DNA from: Thermoplasmata archaeon
GTDB lineage: Archaea > Thermoplasmatota > Thermoplasmata > GCA-020350865
Assembly: GCA_020351895.1 (NCBI GenBank)
Contig: CP070672.1
Location: 702,311 to 712,391, forward strand
DNA length: 10,081 bases
Reading direction: 5' to 3'
The notes beneath the pieces are model-generated. The model did no database searches. It was given only the letters and a program-made list of their open reading frames with translations, and was not told where the DNA came from. Position 1 is the stretch's first letter. Every line of letters starts with the position of its first letter. Made by a program: the position numbers and the translations under genes. Shown piece after piece: positions 6,861-10,081 of the stretch.

Positions 6861-8303
6861 GTGTACATCCAAGATTTGAAAGAGCAACTGGGCGAAGACA
6901 AGGTTTTAACAGAGGATTTTGAAAGGTTCGTTTATGGAGCAGACTGGAGTCCAAGGACGAAAAACGAGATATTTCCTCCCGATGTGGTTATAGTTCCAAA
7001 AACAACCGAGGATGTGGCAAAGGCAGTTAGGATCGCATACGAGCATGGCATCCCGGTAACGGCAGGGGGAGGCCTAACCGGTATGGCAGGAGGAGCCGTG
7101 CCCATTCATGGCGGGATATACATTGATGCCACGAGCATGAATGAGATCATTGAGGTGGATGTGCGAAATCAAACTGTAAGGGCTCAGGGAGGGGCAACAC
7201 TCCAGGAGATAAACGATGCCACAGAAAAGTACGGCCTTTGGCTACCAAACCTTCCTGAATCCAAATGGGTATGCACAATAGGCTCTGAGATCGCCTGCGA
7301 CAATGACTCCACATTCGGTATGAGATACGGAAAGATTCTCAATGCCCTGCTTTCCGTTCAGATCGTTGATGGGAGGGGAGAAATCGTGGAGTTGGGCCAT
7401 AAAAAATGCCATTTCACATCCTCAGGATACAAGTTAAAGGATCTTCTCGTTGGGAGCGAAGGGACCTTGGGTGTGATTACAGAGGCCACAGTGAAGGTGG
7501 AGCCTATACCCGATGAACGACGCGTGGAGATGATCATATTCCCCTCCATGGGAACAGCTGTTTCGTACCTTGATAGGCTGCTTAAGGCCGGTCTTACCAT
7601 CGAAGGCGCCCACATAAACTGCAAGAGAAGATTGAAATTCTATACCCACGCCTACAGAAAAAAGTACGGAAAAGACCCCGAAATCCCTGATTGGGCAGGT
7701 GCCCTTTTGGCCATCATCTTTGCAGGGGACAAGGAGGTTGTGGATTTTTCGAGAAACTATGCATTGGAAATAGCCGAGGGTATGGAAGGTGAATTGGTGA
7801 AGGAGAGAGAGATAGTTGATGGATGGTGGATTTCCAAGCACACCCTGGAATTTCCACCCTTCAAACAGAAATGGCCCGACAGTCAGAGGGAGAAGAAGTT
7901 CGGTGCCGTGGATCCTGGAATTCCAATGGGAAGGCTGGAAGAATTCTATGAGGTGTTCGTAGAAACCGCAGAGAAGCACGATCTCCAAATACTCGGGATG
8001 AACGCATACCTCGAGCATCCCAACAGCATAGGATTCTCATTGTCCTGTGCCCTATTCGTTAACTACCATGATCAGGATGAAGTTGACAGGTACAGAAAGT
8101 ATTTTGAGGATATGGCCAAGGCAGCAGTGGATTTCGAGGGGACCATGAGCACGTATATGAGCGACACAAACCTCAAGGTGCCATACTTTGAATATGAGCA
8201 TGGAAAAAGCACTGAGTACATGAAGAAGGTAAAGGAGATATTTGATCCAAAGGGCATTATGAATCCAGGTAAAAAGTTCGAATATAAAGGTGGTGCAAAA
8301 TGA
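6861..8303 (+). CDS. GlcD/D-lactate dehydrogenase-like FAD-binding oxidoreductase (480 aa)
   Basis: A VAO/PCMH-family flavoprotein that probably oxidises a 2-hydroxyacid (glycolate- or D-lactate-like) to the 2-oxoacid; the substrate is not readable from sequence. The FAD domain spans about 39-216: PPDVVIVPKTTEDVAKAV (39-56), the pyrophosphate-binding VTAGGGLTGMAGGAVP (66-81), then SSGYKLKDLLVGSEGTLG (187-204) and VITEATVKVEP. The oxidase C-terminal domain fills 217-480 and ends with the usual FDPKGIMNPGK (461-471). The classical HxGDGNxH motif is absent; where it would be expected the protein reads NAYLEHPN (381-388), so this is a divergent subfamily. GTG 6861 is chosen because it follows AGGGGGGAT and gives the family's usual N-terminus and length. 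An ATG at 6780 in the same frame would add 27 residues that do not look like the family. The stop overlaps the next gene's ATG (ATGA), so the two products probably form one complex. Confidence 0.88.
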   Translation: MYIQDLKEQLGEDKVLTEDFERFVYGADWSPRTKNEIFPPDVVIVPKTTEDVAKAVRIAYEHGIPVTAGGGLTGMAGGAVPIHGGIYIDATSMNEIIEVDVRNQTVRAQGGATLQEINDATEKYGLWLPNLPESKWVCTIGSEIACDNDSTFGMRYGKILNALLSVQIVDGRGEIVELGHKKCHFTSSGYKLKDLLVGSEGTLGVITEATVKVEPIPDERRVEMIIFPSMGTAVSYLDRLLKAGLTIEGAHINCKRRLKFYTHAYRKKYGKDPEIPDWAGALLAIIFAGDKEVVDFSRNYALEIAEGMEGELVKEREIVDGWWISKHTLEFPPFKQKWPDSQREKKFGAVDPGIPMGRLEEFYEVFVETAEKHDLQILGMNAYLEHPNSIGFSLSCALFVNYHDQDEVDRYRKYFEDMAKAAVDFEGTMSTYMSDTNLKVPYFEYEHGKSTEYMKKVKEIFDPKGIMNPGKKFEYKGGAK

Positions 8304-9382
8304 GCCTAGCAGACTATAGGGAGGACATAGAAACCTGTTTTGGGGCATCCTGTGGATTGTGCGAAAGAATGTGTCCAGTATATCAAGTGCTCAAGAAGAA
8401 GACGGCAACCTCAAGAGGCAGGAACCGTGCCATCTTAGGAATAATAGAGGGTAAGGTCAAACCATCCAGTGCCCTTGCCGAGGCCTACTATCAATGTATG
8501 CTCTGCGGTTGCTGTGAGAGATGGTGTGCTCTCCCTGACACAGAGATAGAAAGGGAACTGAGGAAATATCTCATTGAAGAGGGATTCGAAATAGAGAAGC
8601 ATAAGGAAAACGTGAATAATGTAATGAAATTCGGAAATCCCTACGGTGTGGAAGATCTGACAGAATGGAGGAAGGAAATCAAATTCGCATCCCTAAAAGA
8701 AACTGAGGCACTTTTTTTTGCAGGATGTACAATGCCCTTGAGGCAGCCCGAGACCCTGAAGAAGATGGCAAAGATGCTCGATCCAAAGAATATGGTGGTT
8801 ATGGACGAGGAGATCTGTTGCGGAAGCTATGTGTCAAGGACTGGATATGAGAAGGAATACAATGAACTCTCTGATAGGTTCATCAAATATCTGGCCGAAA
8901 ACAACATAAAGGAGATAATAACGGCCTGCCCTGGTTGTTATACAACAATAAAGGGAAAATTGAAGGATTGTGCACCTGAGATCAAGGTAATTCATATAAT
9001 TCAAAAACTGGTTGAAATGCTTGAAAAACACGAATTAACAGTGAAGAAGATGCTTGGGAAGGTCACTTACCATGATCCCTGCCATCTTGGTAGGTTAGAG
9101 GGGTTGATAGAAGAGCCAAGGGAAATTCTAAGACAGATTGCAGATTTTAAAGAGATGGAAAATCATGGTTACGATTCGAACTGCTGCGGTGCAGGAGGGG
9201 GTGTGAGGGCGGCATTCCCAGAGCTCTCCAAAGAGATTGGAAAGAAACGAATTGAGGAGGCAAAGGCCACAGGAGCCGAGATTCTCGTTTCCGCCTGTCC
9301 GTTCTGCGAGGGGCAATTCAGAAATATCGGTGGGATGAAGGTAATGGACATTATAGATGCTGTTTGGGAGGCAGTTAAATAG
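8300..9382 (+). CDS. HdrD/GlcF-like iron-sulfur protein with two 4Fe-4S motifs and two CCG domains (360 aa)
   Basis: Electron-transfer partner of the FAD oxidoreductase before it, in the manner of GlcF, LldE or heterodisulfide reductase subunit D. Two ferredoxin-like motifs stand first: C13-x4-C18-x2-C21-x3-C25-P, with one gap longer than the usual x2, and C66-x2-C69-x2-C72-x3-C76, where the proline is replaced by Ala and an extra C71 is present. Two CCG domains follow: C143, C173-C174-G175, C210-x2-C213; and C261 in HDPCHLG, C295-C296-G297, C333-x2-C336. In HdrB/HdrD such domains ligate non-cubane 4Fe-4S clusters. AAGGTGGTG (8287-8295) is a good ribosome binding site inside the upstream gene and the ATGA overlap indicates translational coupling. 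No transmembrane segment and no membrane or quinone subunit gene is visible nearby, so the final acceptor (quinone or methanophenazine, a disulfide, another Fe-S protein) is open. Confidence 0.9.
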   Translation: MSLADYREDIETCFGASCGLCERMCPVYQVLKKKTATSRGRNRAILGIIEGKVKPSSALAEAYYQCMLCGCCERWCALPDTEIERELRKYLIEEGFEIEKHKENVNNVMKFGNPYGVEDLTEWRKEIKFASLKETEALFFAGCTMPLRQPETLKKMAKMLDPKNMVVMDEEICCGSYVSRTGYEKEYNELSDRFIKYLAENNIKEIITACPGCYTTIKGKLKDCAPEIKVIHIIQKLVEMLEKHELTVKKMLGKVTYHDPCHLGRLEGLIEEPREILRQIADFKEMENHGYDSNCCGAGGGVRAAFPELSKEIGKKRIEEAKATGAEILVSACPFCEGQFRNIGGMKVMDIIDAVWEAVK

Positions 9383-9450
9383 CGATTATTTAATGATTCA
9401 AAGGACCAATTTCCTAACATATAGATTAAACGAAATTCATCCAACATCAT

Positions 9451-9462
9451 AAGTTGTTTTTC
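9451..9462 (+). terminator. Weak T-tract terminator candidate after the redox operon
   Basis: The run TTGTTTTTCC (9454-9463), with T5 at 9457-9461, lies about 75 bases after the stop of the Fe-S gene and just before the next TATA box. There is no convincing hairpin. Between the stop at 9382 and this tract I see nothing but AT-rich spacer. Confidence 0.3.
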
Positions 9463-9470
9463 CTAGCTTG

Positions 9471-9484
9471 GGATAATATATTTA
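9471..9484 (+). promoter_or_regulatory. TATA box of the flippase-like gene
   Basis: ATAATATATTTA (9473-9484) is a strong archaeal TATA-like element. A transcript start about 25 bases downstream (near 9503-9508) would leave a leader of about 35 bases. The leader would contain the purine-rich AGGGGTAG (9527-9535) before ATG 9540. This suggests transcription independent of the redox operon. Confidence 0.55.
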
Positions 9485-9539
9485 TCACCTAAAACCGTAT
9501 CCCAACTCCACCAATGGACTTTGGGTCAGGGGTAGATTG

Positions 9540-10081
9540 ATGAGAAGAAAGGTCATCGCGCTGATAGGTATTTCTATTGCCATGATAATCGTGATGATAA
9601 TCATCACTGACCCGAAAAAGATGGGAGAGATACTTGTTGAAACCGATTTTTCCCTAGTCCTCGGTGTTGTGGGGCTATATCTAATAAACGGTTTTGTTAA
9701 GGCTGCAAGATGGCAGATTCTGGTGGCCTCTTCTGGCAGCAAGATCAAGTTTTTTCGAATCTACCTTTTTCTGTTAATAGGACTCATGATCAACAACACC
9801 ACACCGGGCAGGGTCGGTGGGGAGCCGGTTAGAGCATATCTTCTTCGCTCTCAGGACAATATCCCAATGGGTCGAGGTTTATCCACGATTTTTGTGGAGC
9901 GGATCGTGGATTTGATTGTCTTAACCTCCATGGCCCTAATCGGTATTGGACTCATAATTCCGATTTTATTGACATCGGATCTTGGCATAGAGGCCCTGCT
10001 TCTTTCATTCATCCCGGTGATTGTTGTTATCGTGATACTGATATATGTGGCCACTCATCCAGTTATACTCAGAAGAGCCGC
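9540..10081 (+). CDS. Flippase-like integral membrane protein, LPG synthase TM / UPF0104 family (3' end outside window)
   Basis: Only the first 180 residues are present; the family is usually about 300-350 residues. TM1 is about 5-22 and further hydrophobic segments lie near 38-53, 71-84, 122-143 and 153-171. Family marks are K54-A-A-R57-W58, the NNTTPGRVGGEPVR stretch (85-98) with its invariant-looking P-G-R-x-G-G-E, and FVERIVDL (118-125). These belong to the YbhN/AglD-C/MprF-like transmembrane domain, implicated in lipid flipping or in handling lipid-linked substrates; the exact activity of most members is unknown. The start is supported by AGGGGTAG five bases upstream and by the hydrophobic segment beginning at once. 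Its own TATA box precedes it. As a nearby plausible partner for lipid-linked glycan work it fits the OST gene in this window, but that link is only inferred. Confidence 0.88.
   Translation, partial: MRRKVIALIGISIAMIIVMIIITDPKKMGEILVETDFSLVLGVVGLYLINGFVKAARWQILVASSGSKIKFFRIYLFLLIGLMINNTTPGRVGGEPVRAYLLRSQDNIPMGRGLSTIFVERIVDLIVLTSMALIGIGLIIPILLTSDLGIEALLLSFIPVIVVIVILIYVATHPVILRRA

Noticed and set aside
7434..8018. A 194-codon minus-strand frame
   Set aside because: It lies wholly inside the FAD oxidoreductase, whose plus-strand protein has clear family motifs throughout; the antisense product shows no motif.
1..10081. CRISPR array, tRNA, rRNA, transposase, phage or toxin-antitoxin genes
   Set aside because: I saw no regularly spaced DNA repeats, no cloverleaf-type sequence and no protein with transposase, integrase or toxin motifs.

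Overview
The window looks archaeal, probably a euryarchaeote-type lineage such as the Thermoplasmatota, but the lineage is inferred weakly. The grounds are AT-rich TATA-like boxes about 25-30 bases from transcription starts, GGTGGGA-type ribosome binding sites, AGA/AGG-rich arginine codons, an AglB/Stt3-type oligosaccharyltransferase (OST) and an HdrD-like CCG iron-sulfur protein. I see no tRNA, rRNA, CRISPR array, insertion sequence or other mobile element.

Left half, minus strand (1-5526): one reading frame stays open from an ATG at 5526 to the window edge, 1842 codons without a stop, and its 3' end lies outside. It encodes an AglB/Stt3 OST with all the expected landmarks (D113, DHD 229-231, TIAE 428-431, WWDYG 659-663). 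After the usual end of the enzyme (about residue 1030) it runs on for more than 800 residues of about nine carboxypeptidase-regulatory-like beta-sandwich units. This tail holds about 36 N-X-S/T sequons by hand count, against 3 in the first 1022 residues. An OST whose own extracellular tail is packed with its own acceptor motif is the main finding.

Middle, minus strand (5527-6717): a possible 66-residue single-span membrane protein (5674-5874), then a class I SAM-dependent methyltransferase (5923-6717). A shared AT-rich box at 6741-6755 can serve divergent transcription of the methyltransferase and the plus-strand genes.

Right, plus strand (6861-9382): a two-gene operon joined by an ATGA overlap. 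It encodes a GlcD/D-lactate-dehydrogenase-like FAD oxidoreductase and an HdrD/GlcF-like iron-sulfur protein with two 4Fe-4S motifs and two CCG domains. Together they probably oxidise a 2-hydroxyacid and pass the electrons on; substrate and acceptor cannot be read from the sequence. The FAD protein lacks the HxGDGNxH motif of classical relatives.

Right edge, plus strand (9540-end): the start of a flippase-like (LPG synthase TM / UPF0104) membrane protein with its own promoter. This family often accompanies cell-envelope lipid and glycan genes, so envelope or glycosylation functions flank the redox operon.
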